Of a DNA stretch of 62,604 nt, positions 7,911 through 15,527 are shown in pieces. The stretch comes from Eubacterium sp. (GTDB taxonomy: Bacteria; Bacillota; Clostridia; Oscillospirales; Acutalibacteraceae): NCBI GenBank assembly GCA_022511185.1, contig JAFLSA010000002.1:1-62604 (forward strand). Direction: 5' to 3'. The translations under genes and the position numbers were made by a program. Under the pieces are notes generated by a model, which ran no database searches, was not told the origin of the DNA, and saw nothing but the letters and a program-made list of their open reading frames with translations. Position 1 is the first letter of the stretch, and each line of letters begins with the position of its first letter.

Positions 7911-10216
7911 TTCACATCACCTCCGAAAAATTCTTTAGCTATCCTTACACTTTCCATTGCGTCCTTTGCGTAGAAATCTGCGTTTATCATCTGCGCATAT
8001 GACTTAGTGAGTACTGCACCACCGACAAGCACCTTTGCATTTGTATTATTATGAATAAGCTCGATAGTCTTTTCCATATTAGGAACAGTAGTTGTCATAA
8101 GGGCTGAAAGTGCAACGAGCTTGCAATCATTTTTAATTGTCTCCTCAAGCACCGTTTCACACTTAACGTCCTTGCCTAAATCAATCACGTCAAAGCCGTA
8201 ATTTGAAAGAAGTACCTTAACAATATTCTTTCCGATATCGTGGATGTCCCCCTCAACTGTTGCGATGATTATTTTATTTTCACTTTTCTTTTCCTGTCCT
8301 GTTAAAACAAGATGCTCCTTGATTGCGTTAAATGCCTCTTTTGCAGAATCGGCACTCATCAAAAGCTGAGGGAGAAATACCTTGTTTTTTTCAAAGCCGT
8401 CGCCCACAACGTCAAGTGCAGGGATTATATACTGATTAATAACCTCAAGCGCTTCCGTAGTTTTCAAAAGCTCCTTGGCGCACGCACCTGCGTCCTCTTT
8501 AATTCCCTTGATAATCGCAGTTTTCAAGTCATATGAAGCTGTTGTCTGAGCCGTTGTTTGTGCTGAGGTGACAGATTCAATATACTCTGCGCAGTTATCG
8601 TCATAGCCTGACAGCGCATTAAATGAATAATAGGCGTTCATCATTGCTTCGCTGAGCGGATTTATGATACCTGCTGAAAGTCCGTTTTCAATCGCAAGAG
8701 TAAAAAATGCAGTATTTATCGCCTCACGCTTCGGCAGACCGAAGCTGATATTCGACACACCGAGAACTGTGCCGACTCCAAGCTCATTTCTGATATACTT
8801 AACCGCTTTAAGCGTTTCTACAGCATTATCCTTGTTTGTTGAAATAGTCATTGTCAGCGCATCAACAACAAGGTCTTTTTTGTCAATACCGTACTCTTTG
8901 GCGGTATTGATTATTTTTTCAGCAATGTCAATTCTGCCCTGTGCCGTTTCGGGAATACCGTTTTCATCAAGGCATAGGCATACGACAACACCGCCGTATT
9001 TTTTGACAAGCGGAAAAATTTCCTCCATTGAGGACTGCTTGCCGTTTACGGAATTAACCATCGGCTTTCCGTTATAAATACGCATTGCCTTTTCAAGCGC
9101 CTTCGGGTCTGACGAATCAAGCTGAAGCGGTAAAGGCAGAACACTCTGCAGATTATATACCGCATCGCTGAGCATTTTTACCTCGTCAATCTCAGGCAGA
9201 CCGACGTTGACATCAAGGATATGTGCGCCCTTCTCCTGCTGAGAAAGACCCTCCTTGATAACGTAATCTATATCATTATTTCTAAGCGCCTCTTTGAATA
9301 GCTTTTTGCCTGTCGGATTAATCCTTTCGCCGATAATTACAGGCTTTTTGCCGATAGTTACGGCAGTTGAATAAGAAGAAACAACCGTATCATTTTTCCT
9401 TTGCGGTACTGAGTCGGGTATATCCCTGCAAAGCGAAATCATCTCTTTAATATGCTCAGGCGTTGTGCCGCAGCAGCCGCCGAGATAAGAGACACCGAGC
9501 CTTGCGATTTCAAGCATATCATCGGCAAATTCTTTCGGCGAAACGTTATACACCGTCTGACCGTTGACAGATTCGGGAAGTCCCGCATTCGGCATAACGA
9601 GAATCGGCAGAGACGTACATTCTCTGAGCTCTTTAACAAGGCCTATCATCTGCTTTGGACCGAGACCGCAGTTAAGACCGATCACGTCAACGCCGAGACC
9701 CTCAAGCATTGCGCAGGCAGTTTTAACGTCGCCGCCTGTGAGAAGTCTGCCCTTTTCGTCAAAAATCATTGATGCGATAACAGGCAGGTCACAGTTTTCT
9801 TTTACGGCTAAAACAGCGGCTTTCAGCTCATAAGTGTCGCTCATTGTTTCAATGATAACCACATCGGAATCATCTTTACCGGCAACTACAACCTCTGAAA
9901 AAAGCTCGACTGCTTTTTCAAAATCAAGGTCGCCCATAGGCTTTAAAAGCTTGCCCGTAGGACCTATGTCGAGTGCTACTTTTTTGCCTGCTTTTTTTGC
10001 AAGAAGTACGCCTGCCTTAACAAGCTCAGCTACGTTGTCATATTTAAGCGAATTTGCACCAAAGGTGTTAGCCGTGATAAACTCTGCACCTGCTTCTGCA
10101 TAGCCCTTATGGACAGCATAAACCCTGTCAGGCTGGGAAATATTCAGTTTTTCAGGGAGCTCACCTGCTGAAAGCTTCAGCATACTTCCCATTCCGCCGT
10201 CAAAAAATCTAATCAT
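7907..10216 (-). CDS. metH: Cobalamin-dependent methionine synthase without activation domain
   Basis: 769 residues; transfers the methyl group of methyltetrahydrofolate via cobalamin to homocysteine. Order: homocysteine domain (1-280) with zinc ligands in GLNCGLGP and GGCCGTTP; pterin-binding domain (about 290-540) starting at GERINPTGKKLF; B12 cap (about 550-640); cobalamin domain with EGDIHDIGKN, the His that coordinates cobalt. The classical fourth, AdoMet-binding reactivation domain is absent, and the protein is about 450 residues shorter than E. coli MetH. That function is encoded by the gene just upstream. The ATG at 10,216 overlaps the upstream gene by eight bases; a TTG six bases earlier is less likely. 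Confidence 0.93.
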   Translation of the reverse strand: MIRFFDGGMGSMLKLSAGELPEKLNISQPDRVYAVHKGYAEAGAEFITANTFGANSLKYDNVAELVKAGVLLAKKAGKKVALDIGPTGKLLKPMGDLDFEKAVELFSEVVVAGKDDSDVVIIETMSDTYELKAAVLAVKENCDLPVIASMIFDEKGRLLTGGDVKTACAMLEGLGVDVIGLNCGLGPKQMIGLVKELRECTSLPILVMPNAGLPESVNGQTVYNVSPKEFADDMLEIARLGVSYLGGCCGTTPEHIKEMISLCRDIPDSVPQRKNDTVVSSYSTAVTIGKKPVIIGERINPTGKKLFKEALRNNDIDYVIKEGLSQQEKGAHILDVNVGLPEIDEVKMLSDAVYNLQSVLPLPLQLDSSDPKALEKAMRIYNGKPMVNSVNGKQSSMEEIFPLVKKYGGVVVCLCLDENGIPETAQGRIDIAEKIINTAKEYGIDKKDLVVDALTMTISTNKDNAVETLKAVKYIRNELGVGTVLGVSNISFGLPKREAINTAFFTLAIENGLSAGIINPLSEAMMNAYYSFNALSGYDDNCAEYIESVTSAQTTAQTTASYDLKTAIIKGIKEDAGACAKELLKTTEALEVINQYIIPALDVVGDGFEKNKVFLPQLLMSADSAKEAFNAIKEHLVLTGQEKKSENKIIIATVEGDIHDIGKNIVKVLLSNYGFDVIDLGKDVKCETVLEETIKNDCKLVALSALMTTTVPNMEKTIELIHNNTNAKVLVGGAVLTKSYAQMINADFYAKDAMESVRIAKEFFGGDVK

Positions 10217-10766
10217 TTTCAATACCTATAATTGCTGTAACTGACTTTGTCGGTACCATCTGGTACGTATCTGTCAGCGTAATACCGATACGCTTTGTCA
10301 GCTCAATCATATCAAATATTTTTTTATTTTCCTTTATATCCAAATCAAAATAACCGGGTGAATACCGTTGTCTGAGGTTCATACCCTCTGCTCTGAGTGT
10401 ATCCTCAAGACTGTCGCAGACCTCCTCAATCTTTGAGGCAAGGCACGCCTGAAGCACCGCTGATTTTGAAATGTCCGTTACCCCGTATGTCCTCAGAAGC
10501 CTGTCACATTCCGTGCCCAAGGTCGCACCGAAAATACAGACCTTGCTGCAACCCTTAACTGTATCGGCAAGCCTTTTGCTATGAAACGAAACGTCACCGA
10601 TTATTAAGCTGTCGTCAGTTACCTTGCAGTCAAAAATCCTATGAAGTGTTTTCGGCTTTACACAGTCATTTACCTCTGAACAACACTCGTCAATCAGGCT
10701 CAGAAGCCTTTCGTCATCTGTTTTTGATGAGGTTCTGAGATAACGCAAAATTTCAGCCCTATTCAT
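10209..10766 (-). CDS. Stand-alone methionine synthase reactivation domain protein
   Basis: 185 residues. It matches the AdoMet-binding reactivation domain that ends classical MetH, seen in RYSPGYFDLDI (about 128-138) and the C-terminal VPTKSVTAIIGI. In split systems this protein reductively methylates cob(II)alamin to return the synthase to the active state. It starts inside the last codons of metF (8-nt overlap) and ends inside the start of metH, so the three are tightly coupled in translation. The electron donor is not encoded here. The fit to family and context is strong. Confidence 0.9.
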   Translation of the reverse strand: MNRAEILRYLRTSSKTDDERLLSLIDECCSEVNDCVKPKTLHRIFDCKVTDDSLIIGDVSFHSKRLADTVKGCSKVCIFGATLGTECDRLLRTYGVTDISKSAVLQACLASKIEEVCDSLEDTLRAEGMNLRQRYSPGYFDLDIKENKKIFDMIELTKRIGITLTDTYQMVPTKSVTAIIGIEND

Positions 10767-11625
10767 TGATAATTGCCGACAGTCCTTTCATAATCTGATG
10801 GGCAACGTCAGGCTTGTTCATCGTATAAATATGGATATTATTAACACCGTTTGCCATTAAATCTATTATCTGCTCGGTTGCATAGATAATACCGGCCTGC
10901 TTCATAGCGTCGGGATTTTCGTCGAAGCGCTCCATAATTTTTTCAAACTTCTTTGGCAGAGAGCAGTTTGAAAGCTCAACGCTTCTTTTAATCATTTTTG
11001 CATTTGTAATAGGCATTATGCCGGCAATGATAGGAACATTGATTCCCTTGATTTCGCACATTTCAAGGAAATTGTAAAACGCATCATTGTCAAAAAACAT
11101 CTGCGAGGTTAAGAAATCAAGACCGCAGTCAACCTTTTCCTTAAGGTGAGCAATATCCTCAACCCTGTTCGGTGACTCGGGGTGAGTCTCAGGATAGCAC
11201 GCACCACCGATACAGAAATTGCCCCTTGCCTTGATTTCGCTGACAAGCTCGTAGGCGTTATGATAATACTGATTTTCACTCATAACGAAATCCTTTGGAA
11301 TATCGCCCCTGAGCGCTAAAATATTCTCAACTGAGTTTTCCTCAAGCTCGTCAAGAACAGAGTTTATCTTTTCTTTAGTCGACGTCAAACACGTAAGATG
11401 TGAAAGCGCAGTAACACCGCCCTCTTTAATAGCGTTTGCAATCTCCGTAGTGTATCCGCTTGTAGTTCCCGATGCGCCGTACGTAACGCTCATAAATGAC
11501 GGCTTGTCCTTAACCATTTCGCTGATTACCTTTTTGGTGTCAGCAATCTTCGCCCACTCCTTCGGCGGAAAAACCTCAAAGGATACGGTCACTTTTTTAT
11601 TTTTTAATATTTCACTTATCTTCAT
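10759..11625 (-). CDS. metF: 5,10-methylenetetrahydrofolate reductase
   Basis: 288 residues. MetF reduces methylene-THF to methyl-THF, the methyl donor used by the MetH encoded next. The TIM-barrel flavoprotein is recognised from SFEVFPPKE near the N-terminus, SVTYGASG (about 47-54), ALRGDIP (about 113-119), GGACYPETHPES (about 139-150) and FLTSQMFFDNDAF (about 172-184). It is first in the operon metF, reactivation protein, metH, rrf2. Its promoter at 11,657-11,685 carries a palindrome in the spacer. Confidence 0.95.
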   Translation of the reverse strand: MKISEILKNKKVTVSFEVFPPKEWAKIADTKKVISEMVKDKPSFMSVTYGASGTTSGYTTEIANAIKEGGVTALSHLTCLTSTKEKINSVLDELEENSVENILALRGDIPKDFVMSENQYYHNAYELVSEIKARGNFCIGGACYPETHPESPNRVEDIAHLKEKVDCGLDFLTSQMFFDNDAFYNFLEMCEIKGINVPIIAGIMPITNAKMIKRSVELSNCSLPKKFEKIMERFDENPDAMKQAGIIYATEQIIDLMANGVNNIHIYTMNKPDVAHQIMKGLSAIINE

Positions 11626-11656
11626 ATCGTATAATCCTTATATTAATATATACGCT

Positions 11657-11685
11657 ATTATACTACTGATTTAGTAGGAATTCAA
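11657..11685 (-). promoter_or_regulatory. metF operon promoter with operator-like palindrome in the spacer
   Basis: On the minus strand TTGAAT (11,685-11,680), a 17-nt spacer and TATAAT (11,662-11,657). Inside the spacer CTACT-GATTT-AGTAG (11,663-11,677) is a perfect 5-bp-arm inverted repeat. A repressor bound there would block RNA polymerase; the Rrf2 protein encoded at the end of the operon is the natural candidate. No riboswitch- or T-box-like structure was seen upstream. Confidence 0.65.
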
Positions 11686-11834
11686 GCAATATTTGTATAC
11701 TCATAAGAACCCCGCCATCAAAATCAGCCATAAATTTCGATAAATAATAAGTTAGATTTTGATGTGAATATGTTAGAAAAAGTTAGAAAACAAGAGTAAT
11801 ACACCTTTTTAATGAAATTATTTCAAATTTTTTG

Positions 11835-11863
11835 TTGACTATCAAAATACACTGTGCTATTAT
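11835..11863 (+). promoter_or_regulatory. rplM-rpsI promoter
   Basis: TTGACT (11,835-11,840), a 17-nt spacer and TATTAT (11,858-11,863) with an extended -10 TG. Between this and the metF promoter (11,686-11,834) only AT-rich sequence is seen. Confidence 0.75.
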
Positions 11864-11880
11864 ATTCAAGCACTAAGAAA

Positions 11881-11913
11881 TGACTGCATCGGTTACGAAA
11901 GTCAATGCGGTCA
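11881..11913 (+). promoter_or_regulatory. L13-type ribosomal leader hairpin
   Basis: TGACTGCAT (11,881-11,889) pairs with ATGCGGTCA (11,905-11,913) through nine base pairs including one G-U, with a 15-nt loop. The position, in the 5' leader of rplM-rpsI, is that of the Firmicutes L13 leader, where excess L13 is thought to repress its own mRNA. Confidence 0.65.
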
Positions 11914-11947
11914 ACTATTCAAAATTTTAATTTGGAGGATATTGATT

Positions 11948-12376
11948 ATGTCAACATTTATGCCAAAAGCTGACGAAATCGAGCGCAAGTGGTATATTAT
12001 TGATGCTGCTGACAAGCCTCTCGGACGTGTAGCAAGTGAAGCTGCAGTTCTCCTCAGAGGTAAGCATAAGCCAATCTTTATGCCAAATGTAGACTGCGGT
12101 GATTTCGTTATTATCATCAACACTGATAAGGCTGTTCTCACAGGCGATAAGCTCAATAAGAAGCTTTATCAGCATCACACAGGTTACATCGGTAATCTTA
12201 AGGAAGTTAAGTACGGTACTCTTATGGAAGAGAAGAGTGACTTTGCTATGAAGCTTGCTGTTAAGGGTATGGTTCCTGATACCACACTCGGCAGAAAGCA
12301 GCTTACAAGATGTCGCATCTATAAGGGTGCTGAGCACAAGCACGAGGCTCAAAAGCCTGAAGCTTGGGAATTATAA
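11948..12376 (+). CDS. rplM: Large-subunit ribosomal protein L13
   Basis: 142 residues, beginning MSTFMPKADEIERKWYIIDA with the L13 core ADKPLGRVASEAA and a GMVPDTTLGRKQL-type C-terminal motif. L13 binds 23S rRNA early in 50S assembly. GGAGG at 11,934-11,938 supports the ATG at 11,948. It is co-transcribed with rpsI, 16 nt downstream, behind the leader hairpin. Confidence 0.97.
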   Translation: MSTFMPKADEIERKWYIIDAADKPLGRVASEAAVLLRGKHKPIFMPNVDCGDFVIIINTDKAVLTGDKLNKKLYQHHTGYIGNLKEVKYGTLMEEKSDFAMKLAVKGMVPDTTLGRKQLTRCRIYKGAEHKHEAQKPEAWEL

Positions 12377-12392
12377 GGGAGGTATCTGAATT

Positions 12393-12791
12393 ATGTACGA
12401 AACAAATCCTTATTTCTACGGCACAGGCAGAAGAAAAGAATCTGTAGCTCGTGTACGTGTTTACGCAGGTACCGGCAAAATCACAATCAACGACAGAGAC
12501 ATTGACGATTATTTCGGCCTTGAGACACTCAAGCTTATCGTTCGTCAGCCTCTTAATCTTACAGAGACAACTGAGAAGTTTGACATTGTTTGCCGTGTAA
12601 ACGGCGGCGGTGTTACAGGTCAGGCAGGCGCAATCCGTCACGGTATTGCAAGAGCTCTTCTCCAGTATGACGAGGCGCTCCGCCCTGCACTTAAGAAGGC
12701 AGGCTTCCTCACACGTGACCCACGTATGAAGGAAAGAAAGAAGCCGGGTCTCAAAAAAGCTCGTCGCGCACCACAGTTCTCAAAGAGATAA
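12393..12791 (+). CDS. rpsI: Small-subunit ribosomal protein S9
   Basis: 132 residues with the S9 signatures [15 protein letters not shown] and [19 protein letters not shown], and the conserved C-terminal tail ending QFSKR that reaches the P-site tRNA. The last five codons and the stop lie inside the 18-bp att repeat of the integrated element, so the insertion left the protein intact. The native terminator has been pushed to 29,728-29,757. Confidence 0.97.
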   Translation: MYETNPYFYGTGRRKESVARVRVYAGTGKITINDRDIDDYFGLETLKLIVRQPLNLTETTEKFDIVCRVNGGGVTGQAGAIRHGIARALLQYDEALRPALKKAGFLTRDPRMKERKKPGLKKARRAPQFSKR

Positions 12792-12792
12792 T
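12775..12792 (+). repeat. Left attachment site (direct repeat)
   Basis: AGTTCTCAAAGAGATAAT, identical to 29,698-29,715. It spans the last codons and stop of rpsI. The flanking bases differ at both ends, which fixes the repeat at 18 bp. Confidence 0.92.
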
Positions 12793-12880
12793 CTTCAGAT
12801 TTCTCACGACTGCTGGGAGCCTTTATTTACAGGGTTTTTGGAGTTGTCAGATGGACTGAATAGTAGTGAATATTGCGTTA

Positions 12881-12911
12881 CAAGTAACAAACAAGTAACA
12901 CACAAGCAACA
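12881..12911 (+). repeat. Three phased 11-bp repeats, probable left integrase arm sites
   Basis: CAAGTAACA at 12,881, CAAGTAACA at 12,892 and CAAGCAACA at 12,903 repeat every 11 bp, one helical turn, in direct orientation. Two matching units lie at the right end (29,632-29,653). Confidence 0.7.
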
Positions 12912-12925
12912 AATTTATATGTATA

Positions 12926-12961
12926 AAAGAGATGTTTTTCTTAATGGAAAGGCATCTCTTT
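12926..12961 (-). terminator. Possible integrase terminator
   Basis: AAAGAGATG (12,926-12,934) pairs with CATCTCTTT (12,953-12,961) around an 18-nt loop, just past the integrase stop. The T tract is weak. Confidence 0.5.
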
Positions 12962-12969
12962 CTTTATGT

Positions 12970-14022
12970 TTAAATCTTGTTGATTGCATTCACAAGTTCC
13001 TCTATGTCCAAATGAGTGTAGATTTTTTCGGTTAGCGTCATTGCACCCGAATGACCAACAATCTTTTTGATTATCGTCTGGCTTACATCTGCTTCCACAA
13101 GCATCGAAACACAAGTGTGTCTACAACAATGCGGAGTTTGTTTTAAGCCGAGATTGGTCATTAGTGGTAAGAAATAACTATCATAGTAATTACGGTATTT
13201 GAATTGTTCTCCGTCTTCTGTATGAAGAAGATATTCGCTGTCGGTATCGTTATACCAGTTCTTAAAGAATGGCAATACCTTGTCTGCTATCGGAACTTTT
13301 CTTATACCGTTTTCTGTTTTGCTGGCTAAAACATCAAAATACTGTTCATCCAAATGAACGTTTTCTTTTTTCAAATCAAGCATTTCGGATATTCTTACAC
13401 CTGTGTAGATCAGCATTAAAACAATCTGATAATACTTTTCGTCCTTTTGCTTCCACAGGAGTTCGATATCCTTTTTGGTAAATTTGTTTCTATCCATTTT
13501 GTTAGGATTTCGGTCTTTATATTTTAATATATCAACAAATTCCGAATAATCTTTATTGCAAATATCATTCTTCATTGCATAGTTATATAACTGACCGAAA
13601 AGCACCTTTAGCTTTCGTAAAGTCGGATAGTTTTTACCGCAGTTATCAACTACATACTGTAAATCTGCAAGTCTAATATCTCTAAATGCTTTGTTATACA
13701 AAGACTTACAAAGCTTGTATGAAGCCTGATAACCTTTAACATTTGATTCAGATATTGAAGGGAACTTACCTGCCGACCACCTATCAAAGATTTCCTTAAA
13801 AGTAATCTTTGATGCAGTAATGTCAAACGGATTTTTATTATACTCTGCGAGCATTTGCAATCCGTCTGCCTTTGTGGGCGCATATCCTATTACAATATAA
13901 TCCTGAATCTGCTTGTCCTTTTCTTCGTCATAATGCCAGCCAGCAGTTTTTCTGACAAGATAGGGATTTCTTCGCCTACCGGATAATTTAGTGACGCCGC
14001 CATATCCGTTTGGCAATCTCAA
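12970..14022 (-). CDS. int: Tyrosine recombinase (integrase)
   Basis: 350 residues. It cuts and joins DNA at the att sites to integrate or excise the element. An N-terminal arm-binding region (about 1-60), a core-binding domain (about 70-165) and a catalytic domain (about 180-345) are visible. The catalytic set is complete: Arg210 (YTGVRISE), Lys235, His298-x-x-Arg301, His324 (VGHSG) and Tyr335 (EKIYTHL). The gene reads toward the left att site, as usual for integrases. The XRE regulator gene lies 40 nt upstream on the same strand. Confidence 0.95.
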   Translation of the reverse strand: MRLPNGYGGVTKLSGRRRNPYLVRKTAGWHYDEEKDKQIQDYIVIGYAPTKADGLQMLAEYNKNPFDITASKITFKEIFDRWSAGKFPSISESNVKGYQASYKLCKSLYNKAFRDIRLADLQYVVDNCGKNYPTLRKLKVLFGQLYNYAMKNDICNKDYSEFVDILKYKDRNPNKMDRNKFTKKDIELLWKQKDEKYYQIVLMLIYTGVRISEMLDLKKENVHLDEQYFDVLASKTENGIRKVPIADKVLPFFKNWYNDTDSEYLLHTEDGEQFKYRNYYDSYFLPLMTNLGLKQTPHCCRHTCVSMLVEADVSQTIIKKIVGHSGAMTLTEKIYTHLDIEELVNAINKI

Positions 14023-14062
14023 TACTCCAAAACCTCCTTAATAAAATATTTATGATAAGAGC

Positions 14063-14689
14063 TTACTGCTCGTCATCACCATCATCCTGTTGTGCTATCA
14101 TTTCTTCCATACGATTTTTATTTAATTCAATAAATCTTCTCATTCTTGTTTGATTGTCTAAGTACTCTCTTTCTTTATCAGTTAAAAAGCAATTGCTGTG
14201 CCTGTTTATCATCTTTTCTTCCCATTCATCATACTGCTGGTATCCCATCCAGTAAACATTTACAGAGTCTCTGTTTTTCTGAAATTCTTTTAACGTCTGT
14301 ACTAAAGGATAATTAATTTCGTGATTTTGATCATTGCCATTTATGATGATAGAGCATTTCCAATTATGAATATCCGTTGCTTTTTCGACTTCGATTTTGA
14401 AGTCGATTTCTTTTTTCTTATCAAGCTCAAAAATAAATGCATAAACATCGGCAAGGCTTTCAATTTTAATATGCGAAGAGTCATAACCGAGAAAATAATT
14501 AATCGGTACATTTAATATTTCAGCAATCGTCTGCAGCGTGGATATGGAAATGTCTATATCTCCGCTTTCGTATTTCTGAATAGTACGCAAAGATTTATCA
14601 AGTTCAAATGCTAAATCACTTTGATTCATATTTGCTTTCTTTCTCTGTTCGGTAATTTTTTTACCGATTTCAATCTGTAAATTACCCAT
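14063..14689 (-). CDS. XRE-family transcriptional regulator of the element
   Basis: 208 residues. The N-terminal helix-turn-helix (about 5-65) shows IGKKITEQRKKANMNQSDLA and RTIQKYESGD, standard for Cro/CI-type regulators, followed by LNVPINYFLGYD. The C-terminal ~140 residues are a charged domain of unknown role. The ATG at 14,689 has GAGGTGAT upstream; an earlier in-frame ATG at 14,737 has no ribosome site. It is divergent from the Xis/mobilization genes, whose consensus promoter lies in the shared 156-bp gap, so it probably represses excision and transfer functions. Confidence 0.88.
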   Translation of the reverse strand: MGNLQIEIGKKITEQRKKANMNQSDLAFELDKSLRTIQKYESGDIDISISTLQTIAEILNVPINYFLGYDSSHIKIESLADVYAFIFELDKKKEIDFKIEVEKATDIHNWKCSIIINGNDQNHEINYPLVQTLKEFQKNRDSVNVYWMGYQQYDEWEEKMINRHSNCFLTDKEREYLDNQTRMRRFIELNKNRMEEMIAQQDDGDDEQ

Positions 14690-14769
14690 TTGTATCACCT
14701 CTACAAACAATATACCACATTTCAAAATGTATTTCAAGTGTTAATGTGAATTTTTATTTCGTGTGAATA

Positions 14770-14798
14770 TTGACAAGTCGTATAAATTCATATATAAT
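14770..14798 (+). promoter_or_regulatory. Consensus promoter of the Xis/mobilization operon
   Basis: TTGACA (14,770-14,775), a 17-nt spacer and TATAAT (14,793-14,798): a perfect sigma-A match. TGTGAAT-like words before it (14,751 and 14,763) and TATTTCACA after it (14,814-14,822) could be operators for the divergent XRE repressor. Confidence 0.8.
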
Positions 14799-14845
14799 GA
14801 ATTTGCGAATTAATATTTCACAATAATTAAATGGGAGGTGATACA

Positions 14846-15082
14846 ATGACGGAAAAGGTTTATATTGAAAGTCCTAATTTCACAGGAAGAAATGTTCCAA
14901 TAACCGAAATTGCAAAGGCGATAGGAAAAGATGCTCAGTATGTCCGAATCGGACTTCAAAAAGGCATCCTCAAATTTGGATATGCCATAAAGCTGGAGAA
15001 TTCAAGTGAGTACAATTACTACTGTCCCGACAAAAAGGTATGGGAAGAAACGGGTTACTTCAATGAAAAGAGAGCTGGATAA
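14846..15082 (+). CDS. Small Xis-like DNA-binding protein
   Basis: 78 residues. Its central part, ITEIAKAIGKDAQYVRIGLQ, reads like a MerR/excisionase-type winged helix that recognises DNA, and its position next to the integrase regulator fits a recombination directionality factor. The ATG at 14,846 sits close behind GGGAGGTGAT; an upstream in-frame ATG is inside that ribosome site. It is first in the rightward operon and is followed by its own terminator. Assignment as excisionase is from position and fold impression only. Confidence 0.6.
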   Translation: MTEKVYIESPNFTGRNVPITEIAKAIGKDAQYVRIGLQKGILKFGYAIKLENSSEYNYYCPDKKVWEETGYFNEKRAG

Positions 15083-15087
15083 TAAAA

Positions 15088-15136
15088 AATGACTGTCTGT
15101 TGTATCGAACAAGATAACAGGCAGTCATTAATTTTT
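15088..15136 (+). terminator. Terminator between the Xis-like gene and oriT
   Basis: A 14-bp arm at 15,088-15,101 pairs with 15,116-15,129 (one G-U), 14-nt loop, followed by AATTTTT. Confidence 0.85.
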
Positions 15137-15149
15137 AAGCCACTGATAA

Positions 15150-15245
15150 TTTGCAGTCGCAGACTGTAACGAGCATAGGTTTTGTAAAGCCACAGGCACA
15201 AAACCTGACGGCTAAAGCCGAATGGGGACACCCCTTTAACCCCGC
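15150..15245 (+). other. Candidate origin of transfer (oriT)
   Basis: Four hairpins in a row lie just upstream of mobC and the relaxase: CAGTC/GACTG (15,154-15,166), AGGTTTTGT/ACAAAACCT (15,177-15,206), CGGCT/AGCCG (15,209-15,220) and GGGG-ACA-CCCC (15,224-15,234). This 96-nt block is non-coding and much richer in G and C than the genes around it. Location and structure are those of an oriT; the nick site was not identified. Confidence 0.7.
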
Positions 15246-15272
15246 AAAGATAAGATGAAAGGAAAATGATTT

Positions 15273-15527
15273 ATGAGAACAAGAAACAGATTAATTAATA
15301 TTCGTGTTACCGATGGAGAACGAGCAGCACTTCAACGCAATGCTAAAAAGTGCGGCTTGTCTTTGTCGGCATATTTAATAAAAGCAGGACTTAATCAGAA
15401 TATCAAAGCGGCACCAAGTAGTTATTTATATGAGGCATATCAGGCTATTTGCAATATGAATAATTCGCAATTAAACGGTATTGCAGACTTGATTCTTAAA
15501 GCCTATCACGAAGGAGGGAGCAGCTAA
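15273..15527 (+). CDS. mobC: MobC-type relaxosome accessory protein
   Basis: 84 residues. The N-terminus NRLINIRVTDGERAALQRNA followed by GLSLSAYLIKAGL is a ribbon-helix-helix DNA-binding fold as in MobC proteins, which bind oriT and help the relaxase nick. AAAGGA precedes the ATG. Its stop overlaps the relaxase start by one base (TAATG), so the two are coupled. Confidence 0.85.
   Translation: MRTRNRLINIRVTDGERAALQRNAKKCGLSLSAYLIKAGLNQNIKAAPSSYLYEAYQAICNMNNSQLNGIADLILKAYHEGGSS

Noticed and set aside
11626-11834. A SAM riboswitch or T-box before metF.
   Set aside because: The leader between the promoter and metF is only about 30 nt and no such structure is present.
12881-12911. A short CRISPR array.
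   Set aside because: Units are 11 bp with no spacers and no cas genes; they fit integrase arm sites. No CRISPR array was seen elsewhere in the window.
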